Assembly: GCA_910585245.1 (NCBI GenBank)
Contig: CAJUCO010000028.1
Coordinates: 1 to 32,205, forward strand
Length of the DNA stretch: 32,205 nucleotides
From: an uncultured Oscillibacter sp.
GTDB taxonomy: Bacteria; Bacillota; Clostridia; Oscillospirales; Oscillospiraceae
Reading direction: 5' to 3'
The position numbers were made by a program, and so were the translations under genes. Shown here one piece after another: positions 13,323-22,740 of the stretch. Below the pieces are notes generated by a model. The model ran no database searches, had not been told where the DNA came from, and worked only from the letters and a program-made list of their open reading frames with translations. Every line of letters begins with the position of its first letter. The stretch's first letter is position 1.

Positions 13323-13811
13323 ATGAAAAAGAGAAACATGGCGTGGGTTTTGGCGGTGTTGCTACTGGTTTCCGGTTGCGGCGGGAGGACGGAGGACGGC
13401 GAAGCGGAAACGCCGGAGTTGTCCCTCAGCGGCCTGTACGCCGGGATGGAGGAGATTTGCGGCTGGGAGGAGGATTACATGGCGGACCTGGAGGGAGAAC
13501 TGCTGGAGGGCTACTACCCCGGCCTCTCTGAGATTCCCGCGAAACAGCGGATTGCCAAGGTTCCCGCCATGAGCTCCGACGTGAACGAGGTTGTGCTGAT
13601 GCAGTGCGAGACGGAGGAGGACGCGGAGGCCGCCGCCTCTATCCTTCAAGTCCGCATTGATACTCAGACGGAGGGCGGCGCGTGGTATCCCGAGAGTCTG
13701 GAGGCGTGGAAGAACGCCGCGGTGCTGCGGGAGGGGGCCTATGTTGCGCTGATCGCCTCCGGGGCAAATCAGGAGACTCTGGAGGAGCAGTTCAACCTCC
13801 AATTCCAATAA
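13323..13811 (+). CDS. DUF4358-type lipoprotein
   Basis: A 162-residue membrane-anchored lipoprotein. MKKRNMAWVLAVLLLVSGCG is a lipoprotein signal with cleavage before Cys19 (lipobox VSGC). The mature part, with YPGLSEIPAKQ, VPAMSSDVNEVVLMQCE and EGAYVALIASG, resembles the DUF4358 family that commonly sits beside MBOAT acyltransferase genes in Clostridia; I recognise it by pattern and context, not by search. The ATG at 13323 follows GGAGGGAACC. It leads an operon, with 10 nt to the MBOAT gene. Outside the membrane it probably assists polymer acetylation; function unproven. Confidence 0.85.
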   Translation: MKKRNMAWVLAVLLLVSGCGGRTEDGEAETPELSLSGLYAGMEEICGWEEDYMADLEGELLEGYYPGLSEIPAKQRIAKVPAMSSDVNEVVLMQCETEEDAEAAASILQVRIDTQTEGGAWYPESLEAWKNAAVLREGAYVALIASGANQETLEEQFNLQFQ

Positions 13812-13821
13812 GGAGGATTTC

Positions 13822-15216
13822 ATGGTTTTCAGCAGCCTGACATTTTTGTTTGGATACCTGCCGCTGACGCTGGGACTGTACTTTATTACGCCGCTTCGGT
13901 GGCGTAATTTTGTGTTGCTTCTCACCAGTCTTTTTTTCTACGGCTGGGGGGAGCCGGTGTATGTGGGGGTTATGTTCCTCTCCATCTTCATCGACTACAC
14001 CCATGGCCTTCTGGTGGAGAAATTCCGGCAAAGGGACCGGCTGGCCAGGTGGTTTGTGGGGCAGTCGGTGGTGTTCAACCTGCTGCTTCTGGGGTTTTTC
14101 AAATATTGGGACTTCCTGGCGGCAAATTTGTCCCTGCTTCCCGGCGTGGAGGTTCCGAAGCTGGGCCTCCCGCTGCCCCTGGGCATCTCCTTTTTCACGT
14201 TTCAGACCATGAGCTACACCATTGACGTCTACCGCCAAGACGCTCCGGTTCAGCGGAATATCGTGGACTTTGGAGCGTATGTCACCTTGTTTCCTCAGCT
14301 CATCGCCGGACCCATTGTGAAGTACAAAACCGTGGCGGAGGAGCTGGTCTGCCGGACCGTGACCTCTCGGGACTTCGCGGAGGGGGCCTGCCGGTTTACT
14401 GTGGGCCTTGCCAAAAAGGTGCTGTTGGCCAACGCCGCCGGGGCGCTTTGGGAGAGCTGCCTTGCCTCCCAAAGCGCCGGGACGTTGACCGTGGCGGGAG
14501 GGTGGACCGGGCTTTTCGCCTTCGGGTTCCAGATTTATTTCGATTTCTCCGGGTACTCGGACATGGCCATCGGTCTGGGGCGTATCCTGGGCTTCCGGTT
14601 TGACGAGAACTTTGACCATCCCTACCTCTCCACCTCGGTGGGAGAGTTCTGGCGGCGGTGGCATATGTCGTTGACCTCCTGGTTCCGGGAGTACCTGTAT
14701 TTCCCCTTGGGAGGAAGCCGGAGAGGCGAGGCCCGGACCTTGCGGAATCTGGTGGTTGTCTGGTTTTGCACCGGCTTTTGGCACGGGGCCAGCTGGAACT
14801 TTATTCTCTGGGGGCTGTATTTCGCCCTGTGGCTCATCTTGGAACGATTCGTGTTCAAGGATCTTCTGACCCGGACGCCGGTGTGGATGAAACGGGTTTA
14901 TACCCTGCTGGTGGTCTTCGTGGGCTGGGGGATCTTCGCCATGGAGGACCTGGGGGTCTGCGGCGAGTATTTGTCCGTATGCTTTGGCGGCGGGCCGGTC
15001 TGGTCCGCTTTGGACGGCTACCGGCTGCAAAGTTGGGGGGGCGTTTTGGCGCTGATGGCCCTGGGCTCCACCACCGTAGTGCTGAATCTTTGGGGGAAAC
15101 TCCCCCAGCGGGGGCGGAGAATTCTGACGCCGGTTCTGATGGGCCTGGGGTTGGTGCTTTCCACCGCCTACTTGGTGGACGGCAGCTACAACCCCTTCCT
15201 GTATTTCCGGTTTTAA
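13822..15216 (+). CDS. MBOAT-family membrane O-acyltransferase (AlgI-like)
   Basis: Integral membrane acyltransferase that moves an acyl (usually acetyl) group across the membrane to a surface-polysaccharide acetylation partner. The 464-residue protein has many hydrophobic segments and the AlgI/DltB signature blocks: FFTFQTMSYTIDVYR, FPQLIAGPIVKY, FDFSGYSDMAIGLGRILGF, FWRRWHMSLTSWFREYLYFP, and WFCTGFWHGASWNFILWG with the catalytic His321. The ATG at 13822 has AAGGAGG 9 nt upstream, and the gene is followed by the DHHW gene after 15 nt. The pairing MBOAT plus DHHW protein matches alginate AlgI/AlgJ-like modules in general design. The acceptor polymer is unknown. Confidence 0.94.
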   Translation: MVFSSLTFLFGYLPLTLGLYFITPLRWRNFVLLLTSLFFYGWGEPVYVGVMFLSIFIDYTHGLLVEKFRQRDRLARWFVGQSVVFNLLLLGFFKYWDFLAANLSLLPGVEVPKLGLPLPLGISFFTFQTMSYTIDVYRQDAPVQRNIVDFGAYVTLFPQLIAGPIVKYKTVAEELVCRTVTSRDFAEGACRFTVGLAKKVLLANAAGALWESCLASQSAGTLTVAGGWTGLFAFGFQIYFDFSGYSDMAIGLGRILGFRFDENFDHPYLSTSVGEFWRRWHMSLTSWFREYLYFPLGGSRRGEARTLRNLVVVWFCTGFWHGASWNFILWGLYFALWLILERFVFKDLLTRTPVWMKRVYTLLVVFVGWGIFAMEDLGVCGEYLSVCFGGGPVWSALDGYRLQSWGGVLALMALGSTTVVLNLWGKLPQRGRRILTPVLMGLGLVLSTAYLVDGSYNPFLYFRF

Positions 15217-15231
15217 AGGAGGGCTTCCGGG

Positions 15232-16362
15232 ATGACAACAAGATACAGCCGCTTCCTGTCGGCTTTTTTCTGCCTGTTTCTGGGGGGACTGCTGGCGTGG
15301 CACATTCTGCTGCCGGACCGGGACCGCTCCGATGTGGAGAACCGGACCCTGGCCCAGTTCCCCGCATTTTCCTGGGAGGGGTTGAAAGAAGGGAGCTTCA
15401 CCAAGGGGGTGGAGGACTATTTTGCCGATCAGTTCCCCTTCCGGGACCAGTGGACAGGGCTTAAGGCCCGGACGGAACAGCTTCTGGGCAAGCGGGAGTT
15501 CAACGGGGTCTATCTCTGCGGTGACGCGCTGATCGCCAAGGTAGAGCCTCCCAAGGACGGCCTGGAGGAGAAAAATTTGAGCTATGTCTCCCGTCTTGCA
15601 GAGCGGACGGAGCTTCCGGTGTACCTGGGGCTCATTCCCTCGGCGGCGGAGATCCGGCGGAAGGAACTGCCCAAAGGGGCGGAGAGCTGGGATCAGGCGG
15701 CCTTTATCGCCCGGGCGGCGGAGCTGGAGGGCGTGGAATCCATCGACTTCCTGACGGCCCTGCGCGCCCGCGCCGGGGAGGATATCTTCTACCGCACGGA
15801 CCACCACTGGACTACCCTGGGAGCCTATTACGGCTACGCCGCCTTGATGGGATCCCTGGGCCGGGGGGAGGAGGTATTGGAGCAGGAGGCATATGAACGG
15901 CGATCCTTCCCTCCGGTTTCCAACGGTTTCCAGGGTACTCTCTACTCCCAGTCCGGCATTCACTGGCTGGAGCCGGACAGCATCGAGTTCTGGGTGGAGG
16001 ACAGGGGCCTTTCCGTCACCTCCTGGCGGGACGGCACGCCAAAGGAAGCGAACTTATATGCTTCTGACTATCTGGGGGAGAAGGACAAATACTCCGCCTT
16101 CCTGGGGGGCAACCAGCCTCTTTGCGTCATCAAAAACCCCGAGGGAACGGGGAAGCTGCTGGTGATCCGGGACTCCTTCGCGGACTCCATGGCCCCCTTC
16201 CTGGCGTTGCACTTTGAAGAGGTCCACCTGTTGGACCCCCGGTATTACCGCTACTCCGCCGCCCAGTACGCCAGGGAAAACGGACTGGATGCCATAGCCG
16301 TGGCGTACAGCGTGCCGAACTTCATCACCGACCGGAACCTGGTGCTGCTGACGCAACCGTAA
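15232..16362 (+). CDS. DHHW-family (AlgJ/AlgX-like) acetyl-transfer partner
   Basis: A 376-residue protein with an N-terminal membrane anchor (FLSAFFCLFLGGLLAWHIL, about residues 8-26) and an extracellular SGNH-like domain. Key motifs are ENRTLAQFPAFSW, DYFADQFPFRDQW, the DHHW motif in YRTDHHWTTLGAYYGY, and VIRDSFADSMAPFL, whose serine lies where AlgJ/AlgX-type proteins keep the nucleophile. With the MBOAT neighbour it is expected to place acetyl groups on an exported polymer. The ATG at 15232 has AAAGGAGGG upstream. Last gene of the operon, ended by the terminator at 16502-16547. Family role is known; the substrate is not. Confidence 0.92.
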   Translation: MTTRYSRFLSAFFCLFLGGLLAWHILLPDRDRSDVENRTLAQFPAFSWEGLKEGSFTKGVEDYFADQFPFRDQWTGLKARTEQLLGKREFNGVYLCGDALIAKVEPPKDGLEEKNLSYVSRLAERTELPVYLGLIPSAAEIRRKELPKGAESWDQAAFIARAAELEGVESIDFLTALRARAGEDIFYRTDHHWTTLGAYYGYAALMGSLGRGEEVLEQEAYERRSFPPVSNGFQGTLYSQSGIHWLEPDSIEFWVEDRGLSVTSWRDGTPKEANLYASDYLGEKDKYSAFLGGNQPLCVIKNPEGTGKLLVIRDSFADSMAPFLALHFEEVHLLDPRYYRYSAAQYARENGLDAIAVAYSVPNFITDRNLVLLTQP

Positions 16363-16428
16363 AGAACCATCCGGAAAAGTCGAGAAACCCACCTGGCGGG
16401 AAGAGGAGACTTCCTGCGCCGGCGCTGG

Positions 16429-16504
16429 CAACAGGTTTTCGGAATTTTTGAGAGTTCCGGAAACTGGCTCAGACCGGCGAAAACGTGGTTTCGACAGCCC
16501 AAAG
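16429..16504 (+). repeat. Intergenic hairpin repeat, copy B
   Basis: Second copy of the element at 3801-3876. The first hairpin, CAGGTTTTCGGAA (16432-16444) against TTCCGGAAACTG (16455-16466), keeps its stem although most stem bases differ from copy A (one bulge, one G-T pair). The conserved block GCTCAG, then GGCGAAAA and TTTCGACAGCC, follows. Its second hairpin is less complete than in copy A. It lies 66 nt after the DHHW stop and directly before an intrinsic terminator, as copy A does. Confidence 0.7.
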
Positions 16505-16547
16505 CCCGCCGAAAGTGTGTTCGGCGGGCTTGCGTTTGCGTTTTTTT
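16502..16547 (+). terminator. Intrinsic terminator of the acetylation operon
   Basis: AAGCCCGCCGAA and TTCGGCGGGCTT form a perfect 12-bp stem around a 6-nt loop, followed by GCGTTTGCGTTTTTTT. Confidence 0.75.
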
Positions 16548-16558
16548 GCCGCTATAAT
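16530..16558 (+). promoter_or_regulatory. Promoter of fumC, overlapping the upstream terminator
   Basis: TTGCGT (16530-16535) and a consensus TATAAT (16553-16558) are 17 nt apart. The first two bases of the -35 box are the last two of the terminator stem, and the spacer contains its T run. Confidence 0.7.
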
Positions 16559-16590
16559 ATACGCCATAAAAAACGAAAAGAGGAATGGCC

Positions 16591-17952
<1,362 letters not shown>

Positions 17953-17985
17953 ATTTGAAGGGGGGCGGGACTTGGAAGCGCTCAT

Positions 17986-18025
17986 CAATATCAAAAATAT
18001 CAAATCAATATCGCTAATATCGCTG
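17986..18025 (+). repeat. Two 20-bp tandem units with four AATATC words
   Basis: AATATC occurs at 17987, 17996, 18007 and 18016. The two units read CAATATCAAAAATATCAAAT and CAATATCGCTAATATCGCTG, so the spacing repeats every 20 bp, about two helical turns. It lies about 70-110 bp upstream of the his promoter. It looks like a set of protein-binding sites. Confidence 0.5.
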
Positions 18026-18048
18026 AATCCGTCCTGTTGCCGGAGGCG

Positions 18049-18077
18049 TTGTTTGTACAAATAGTGAAATTTATCAT
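18049..18077 (+). promoter_or_regulatory. Possible second his promoter with palindrome
   Basis: TTGTTT (18049-18054) and TATCAT (18072-18077) are 17 nt apart. A perfect 10-bp palindrome TTTGTACAAA (18052-18061) overlaps the -35 region and could be an operator. Weaker than the promoter at 18094-18122. Confidence 0.4.
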
Positions 18078-18093
18078 ACTACCGAATTAGCGC

Positions 18094-18122
18094 TTTACTA
18101 CAATAAAAAGTGAGAGTATACT
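18094..18122 (+). promoter_or_regulatory. Main promoter of the histidine operon
   Basis: TTTACT (18094-18099) and TATACT (18117-18122) are 17 nt apart. The leader is only about 35 nt, so no T-box or attenuator is possible between it and hisZG. Confidence 0.7.
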
Positions 18123-18163
18123 AAGGTCTATCACCGGGGCGCGGCCCTATAAGGAGGAACTCC

Positions 18164-19735
18164 ATGGAAATGGAATTGGATTTGAATAGTTTGCGGCCTC
18201 AGGAGCGGCTGGCCCTCCAACTTCGTTTTTTGTATGAGCGGGCGGGCTTTTGCCAGTACCGCATGGGCCGCTTTGAGGAATACGGCCTCTACCAGCAAAA
18301 CCGCCGGTTTCTGGCCTCGGACCAAGTCATCACCTTTACGGACCTGGACGGGCGTTTGCTGGCTTTAAAGCCGGATGTGACCCTCTCCATAGCTAAGAAC
18401 GCCCAGATTGAAGCGGGGGACTGCGGCCGGTTTTATTATTCCGAGAACGTTTACCGCCCCAGCCAGGAGAGCCACACCTTCCAGGAGATCAGCCAGATGG
18501 GCCTGGAGTGCATCGGCGAGGTGGACGGCGCCGTCACCGCGCAAGCGGTCTCCCTGGCCTTTCAGAGTCTGGCGTTGACGGGGCGGGACTTTGTGCTGGA
18601 GGCCAGCCACATGGGCTTTGTGGCGGGATTGCTGGACGCTGTGGGCGCGCCGGAAGCGGCCCGGCCCCGGTTGCTTCGCTGCGTCCGGGACCGGAATCTC
18701 CACGAGCTGCGCTCCGTGGCGGAGGAGGCGGGCCTCTCCAGACAGGGGGCTGACGCCCTGTGCCGTCTGGGTACTCTGGCGGGGGACTGGGAGGCGGTAT
18801 TGGCCCAGGCGGAACCCATAGCCCTGAACGCCGCCATGGGAGCGGCGCTGGCGGAGCTGCGGACCCTGTGCGCCGCCCTGGAGGCCCAGGGACAGCGGCT
18901 CTGGCTGGATTTGTCGCTGGTAAACGACATGGAGTATTATAACGGCCTGGTTTTACAGGGTTATCTGGCGGGCCTGCCCCGGGCCGTGCTCAAAGGCGGG
19001 CGGTACGACCCCCTGGCGGAGCGGTTCCGCCCCGGAGCGAAGGCCGTGGGCTTTGCGCTGTATCTGGATGAGCTGGACCGCCTTGCCGACGCCGCTCCGG
19101 AGGACAGGGAGAGGACCATGCTAAACGTGGCCCTTCCCAAGGGCCGTTTGGGGGATAACGTGTATAATCTTCTCGCCGGCGTGGGTTACGGCTGTCCGGA
19201 GGACTATAACGAGAGCCGGAAGCTGGTGGTGGAAAATCCGGCGGCGGGAATCCGGTATTTTCTGGTGAAACCCAGTGATGTGGCGATTTACGTGGAGCAC
19301 GGCGCGGCGGATATCGGCATCGTGGGCAAGGATATTCTGGACGAATCCGGGGCCGACGTGTACGAGCTTTTGGACACGGGCCTGGGGAGATGCCGTATGT
19401 GCGTGGCGGGGCCGGAGGATTTCACCGACGACCCGGGCCGCTCTCTCCGGGTGGCGACGAAGTTTGTGAACATCGCAAAAGCCTACTATGCCGCCCAGGG
19501 CCGGGACATTGATATCATCAAGCTCAACGGCTCCATTGAGCTGGCCCCGATTTTGGGTCTCAGCGACGTGATTGTGGACATTGTGGAAACCGGGACCACC
19601 TTGCGGGAGAATCATTTGAAAGTGCTGGCGGAGTTTTTGCCCATCTCCGCCCGGTTTGTGGCCAATCGGGCCAGCTTCCAGTTCAAGCGCCGGGAGATTG
19701 AGACCCTGTTAAGCAAGCTGACGGAGGGGACATGA
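18164..19735 (+). CDS. hisZG: HisZ-HisG fusion: ATP phosphoribosyltransferase with its regulatory subunit
   Basis: First step of histidine synthesis, joining PRPP and ATP. Normally short HisG needs a separate class II aminoacyl-tRNA synthetase-like partner, HisZ; here one 523-residue chain holds both. Residues 1 to about 315 are HisZ (GRFEEYGLYQQN, LLALKPDVTLSIAKN, RFYYSENVYRPSQ, NDMEYYNGLVLQGYLAG, LKGGRYDPL). Residues 319-523 are a complete short HisG: MLNVALPKGRLGDNVYNLL, VKPSDVAIYVEHGAADIGIV, TKFVNIAKAYY and the PRPP loop DIVETGTTL. The ATG at 18164 follows AAGGAGG. An in-frame ATG at 19118 has GGGAGAGG upstream, so free HisG might also be made. The reading frame is continuous across the join. 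Confidence 0.93.
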   Translation: MEMELDLNSLRPQERLALQLRFLYERAGFCQYRMGRFEEYGLYQQNRRFLASDQVITFTDLDGRLLALKPDVTLSIAKNAQIEAGDCGRFYYSENVYRPSQESHTFQEISQMGLECIGEVDGAVTAQAVSLAFQSLALTGRDFVLEASHMGFVAGLLDAVGAPEAARPRLLRCVRDRNLHELRSVAEEAGLSRQGADALCRLGTLAGDWEAVLAQAEPIALNAAMGAALAELRTLCAALEAQGQRLWLDLSLVNDMEYYNGLVLQGYLAGLPRAVLKGGRYDPLAERFRPGAKAVGFALYLDELDRLADAAPEDRERTMLNVALPKGRLGDNVYNLLAGVGYGCPEDYNESRKLVVENPAAGIRYFLVKPSDVAIYVEHGAADIGIVGKDILDESGADVYELLDTGLGRCRMCVAGPEDFTDDPGRSLRVATKFVNIAKAYYAAQGRDIDIIKLNGSIELAPILGLSDVIVDIVETGTTLRENHLKVLAEFLPISARFVANRASFQFKRREIETLLSKLTEGT

Positions 19736-21009
19736 TGAAAATTCTAGAGTTCGACAGCCTTGCCCCGGAGGAATTCCTAAACCGGGATATCCGGGCGGAG
19801 GAGGACGTCTCCGACGCTGTGGACGCGGTGATCCGGGAGGTCCGGGAGAGGGGGGACGCCGCCCTCCGGGAGTTTACCCGCCGCTTCGACGGCGCGGAGC
19901 TGGAGGACCTTCAGGTGACGGAAGGGGAATTTGACGCCGCCATGAAAAGCGTCCGCCCCTCTTTTTTGGAGACGCTGGAGATGGCGGCGGAGAACATCCG
20001 GCGCTTTCACGGGCGGCAGCGGCACAATGACTTCATTCTGGCGGACTGCCCCGGCGTGGTCATGGGCCAGCGGTGGACCCCCATTGAAAAGGTGGGCGTC
20101 TGCGTGCCCCGAAGCCCGGAGGCCTTTCCCTCCACCGTTTTGATGAACGTTATCCCGGCGAAGATCGCCGGGGTGAGAAGCGTCGTGTTGGTGACCCCGC
20201 CCCGCCGGGACGGCTCCGTCAGCCCGGAGGCTCTGGCGGCGGCGCGCATCGCCGGAGCGGACGCCGTATTCAAAATTGGCGGAGCCCAGGCGGTGGCGGC
20301 CCTGGCCTATGGCACAAAGAGCGTGCCCCAGGTGGACAAAGTGGTGGGCCCCGGAGGCGTCTTTGTAGCCACGGCGAAGCGGAAGGTCTTCGGTCAGGTG
20401 GACATTGACATGATTGCCGGTCCCAGTGAGATTCTGGTGCTGGCGGACGGGAAGTCCAACCCCAAGTGGGTGGCGGCGGACCTTTTGAGTCAGGCGGAGC
20501 ACGACCCGCTTTCCTCCGCCGTGCTGGTGACGGACAGCCGGGAATTGGCGGAGGCTGCCCGGGCGGAGGTGGAGGCTCAGCTGGAAACGCTGCCGCGAAA
20601 GGACATTGCCCGCCGGTCCGTGGAGGAAAACGGGAAGATCATTGTTACAAACAGCCTGGATAAGGCGGTGGAGGCGGTGAACCGCATTGCCCCGGAGCAT
20701 CTGGAGCTCTGTGTGGACGATCCCTTCGCCCTGCTGCCCCGGATTCAAAATGCCGGAAGCGTTTTCCTGGGCCGCTTTACGCCGGAGGCCCTGGGGGACT
20801 ATTTCGCGGGACCCAACCACACCCTTCCCACCTCCGGTACCGCCCGGTTTTCCAGTCCCCTGGGGGTGGACGATTTCATGAAGCGCTCCAGCTTCCTCTG
20901 CTATGACCAGGAGGCCTTGAAGGCCTGCTCCGGCCGGGTGGCGGATTTTGCCAGGCGGGAGGGGCTGGAGGGGCACGCCAGGTCGGCCCTCAGCCGGGGG
21001 GAGGCCTGA
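19735..21009 (+). CDS. hisD: Histidinol dehydrogenase
   Basis: Oxidises L-histidinol to L-histidine in two NAD+ steps, with a zinc ion. About 424 residues. It shows KIGGAQAVAALAYGTKSVPQ, DKVVGPGGVFVATAKRKVFG, DMIAGPSEILVLAD, SQAEHDPLSSAVLVT with the zinc Gln/His pair, RIAPEHLELC with the catalytic Glu-His, and GDYFAGPNHTLPT. The loop usually written VPGG reads CVPRSPEAFPSTV here, and VGPGN reads VGPGG. ATG pairs at 19732 (ATGA overlap with hisZG) and 19735; GGAGGGG at 19723-19729 is better spaced from 19735. Confidence 0.94.
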   Translation: MKILEFDSLAPEEFLNRDIRAEEDVSDAVDAVIREVRERGDAALREFTRRFDGAELEDLQVTEGEFDAAMKSVRPSFLETLEMAAENIRRFHGRQRHNDFILADCPGVVMGQRWTPIEKVGVCVPRSPEAFPSTVLMNVIPAKIAGVRSVVLVTPPRRDGSVSPEALAAARIAGADAVFKIGGAQAVAALAYGTKSVPQVDKVVGPGGVFVATAKRKVFGQVDIDMIAGPSEILVLADGKSNPKWVAADLLSQAEHDPLSSAVLVTDSRELAEAARAEVEAQLETLPRKDIARRSVEENGKIIVTNSLDKAVEAVNRIAPEHLELCVDDPFALLPRIQNAGSVFLGRFTPEALGDYFAGPNHTLPTSGTARFSSPLGVDDFMKRSSFLCYDQEALKACSGRVADFARREGLEGHARSALSRGEA

Positions 21010-21074
21010 GGGCGGGGCGAGTGCCGGACCCGGTTTTCAAGACACGGTTAAGCAATTGTTGAAAGGTGGATATT

Positions 21075-22139
21075 ATGAGCAGATTCCTCTCCCCCGAAGC
21101 CCTTCGCTGCGCCCCCTACACCCCTGGGGAGCAGCCCCGGGACCAGCGGTACATAAAACTGAACACCAACGAAAGTCCCTTCCCCCCCTCTCCAAAGGTT
21201 CTGGAGGCGGTCAGCCGGACGGAGGTGGAAAAACTCTATCTCTATTCCGACCCCACTTGCGCGGCCCTGAATACCGCCATTGCCAAGCGTTATGGCCTGG
21301 GAGTGGAAAACGTCATCTCCGGCAACGGCTCCGACGAGATTCTGGCCTTCGCCTTCCGGGCCTTTTGCGGGGAGGGAACAGGGGTGGCCTTCGCCGACAT
21401 CACCTACGGCTTCTATGAGGCCCAGGTGGCCCTCTTCGGTGTGGAAGCTCTGCGCCTTCCTTTGGACGGGGACTTCTCGTTGCGGGTGGAGGATTACATG
21501 GACTTTCCCGGCACCGTGGTGATCGCCAACCCCAACGCCCCCACAGGCATGGCGGTCCCCGTTTCCCATATCCGGCGGCTGTTGGAGAGCAATCCAAACC
21601 GGGTAGTGGTCGTGGACGAGGCCTATGTGGATTTCGGGGCGGAGAGCTGCGTCCCGCTGGTCCGGGAGTATGGAAATCTCCTGGTGACCCAGACCATGTC
21701 CAAAAGCCGGTCCCTGGCGGGCGGGCGCATTGGCTTTGCCCTGGGAGATTCGGAGCTTATCGAAGATCTCAACCGGGTGAAGTACAGCTTGAACCCCTAT
21801 AGTGTGAATCGCCTCTCGTTGCTGGCCGGGGCCGCCGCCATAGAGGACGAGGAGTATTTTCAGGCCTCTTGCCAAACCGTCCGGGAAAACCGGGTTTGGA
21901 CCACCGGGGCGCTGGAGGAACGGGGATTCACCGTTCTGCCCTCTTCCGCGAATTTTGTTTTCGCAAGGTCCGCCCGGATTTCCGGCGGCGAGCTGTACCG
22001 AAGGTTAAAGGAGAACGGCATCCTGGTCCGCTGGTTCGACAAGGACCGTATCCGGGATTTCGTCCGGATTACCATTGGTTCCAAAGAGCAGATGGAGGCG
22101 CTGGTGGAGAGCATCCGGCGCCTGACGGCCGGAAGATAA
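21075..22139 (+). CDS. hisC: Histidinol-phosphate aminotransferase
   Basis: PLP-dependent transamination between imidazole-acetol phosphate and histidinol phosphate, using glutamate. 354 residues, class I/II aminotransferase. Seen: IKLNTNESPFPPSP, ISGNGSDEILAFAFRAFC, IANPNAPTG, VVDEAYVDFG, the Schiff-base lysine at 210 in TMSKSRSLAGGRIGFA, and the C-terminal FVRITIGSKEQME arginine for the phosphate/carboxylate. The ATG at 21075 follows AAAGGTGG; a GTG at 21066 lies within that ribosome site. A 65-nt gap follows hisD, the largest in the operon, with no promoter that I can see. Confidence 0.95.
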   Translation: MSRFLSPEALRCAPYTPGEQPRDQRYIKLNTNESPFPPSPKVLEAVSRTEVEKLYLYSDPTCAALNTAIAKRYGLGVENVISGNGSDEILAFAFRAFCGEGTGVAFADITYGFYEAQVALFGVEALRLPLDGDFSLRVEDYMDFPGTVVIANPNAPTGMAVPVSHIRRLLESNPNRVVVVDEAYVDFGAESCVPLVREYGNLLVTQTMSKSRSLAGGRIGFALGDSELIEDLNRVKYSLNPYSVNRLSLLAGAAAIEDEEYFQASCQTVRENRVWTTGALEERGFTVLPSSANFVFARSARISGGELYRRLKENGILVRWFDKDRIRDFVRITIGSKEQMEALVESIRRLTAGR

Positions 22140-22152
22140 GGAGGGAAGCGCC

Positions 22153-22740
22153 ATGCGTACTGCAAGCATTCAGCGAAACACCGGAGAGACGCAAATTCAA
22201 CTGACACTGAATCTGGATGGAACCGGCAAGGCGGAGATTGCCACTGGCTGCGGTTTTCTGGACCATATGCTGGAGCTCTTTACCCGTCACGGGGATTTCG
22301 ACCTCTCCGTGGTCTGCCACGGGGATGTTCAGGTGGATTACCACCACTCTGTGGAGGACATTGGCATCTGCCTGGGGAAGGCCTTTCAGGAGGCCCTGGG
22401 GGACAAACGGGGGATAGTCCGCTATGGGCAGTTTCTGCTGCCCATGGACGAGACCTTGGTCCTTTGCGCCGTGGACCTCAGCGGCCGGGATTACCTGGGC
22501 TGGGCGGTGGACCTTCCCGCCGCCAAGGTGGGGGACTTCGACACGGAGCTGGCGAAGGAGTTCTTTCTGGGCTTTGTGCGAAACTGCCCCGGTTCTCTCC
22601 ACATCCGGAAGGTGGAGGGGGAGAACACCCATCACATTTTGGAGGCCGTTTTCAAGGGCATGGGCCGGACGCTGAAGGGCGCCGTGGCCCCGGACCCCAG
22701 GCATCCGGATGAAATTCCGAGTACGAAAGGGCTGCTGTAA
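22153..22740 (+). CDS. hisB: Imidazoleglycerol-phosphate dehydratase
   Basis: Mn2+-dependent dehydration of imidazoleglycerol phosphate to imidazole-acetol phosphate. 195 residues, monofunctional (no phosphatase domain; that role falls to HisJ below). The manganese-ligand motifs are GFLDHMLELFTRH, DYHHSVEDIGICLG and GENTHHILEAVFK, and it ends STKGLL as the family does. The ATG at 22153 has AAGGAGG upstream and follows hisC by 13 nt. Confidence 0.96.
   Translation: MRTASIQRNTGETQIQLTLNLDGTGKAEIATGCGFLDHMLELFTRHGDFDLSVVCHGDVQVDYHHSVEDIGICLGKAFQEALGDKRGIVRYGQFLLPMDETLVLCAVDLSGRDYLGWAVDLPAAKVGDFDTELAKEFFLGFVRNCPGSLHIRKVEGENTHHILEAVFKGMGRTLKGAVAPDPRHPDEIPSTKGLL

Noticed and set aside
13792..15963. 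A 723-codon minus-strand open frame
   Set aside because: It lies antisense to the MBOAT and DHHW genes, has no recognisable domain, and arises from GC-rich codon use; the plus-strand proteins have clear family motifs.
17986..18025. CRISPR-like or origin-type repeat array
   Set aside because: Only two 20-bp units without spacers, and no DnaA boxes or cas genes; more like protein-binding sites.
18123..18163. T-box or attenuator for histidine
   Set aside because: Only about 40 nt between promoter and start codon, with no T-box motif.
19118..19735. Separate hisG gene
   Set aside because: The frame is continuous with hisZ and no stop codon intervenes, so I annotate a fusion and report the internal start only as a possibility.
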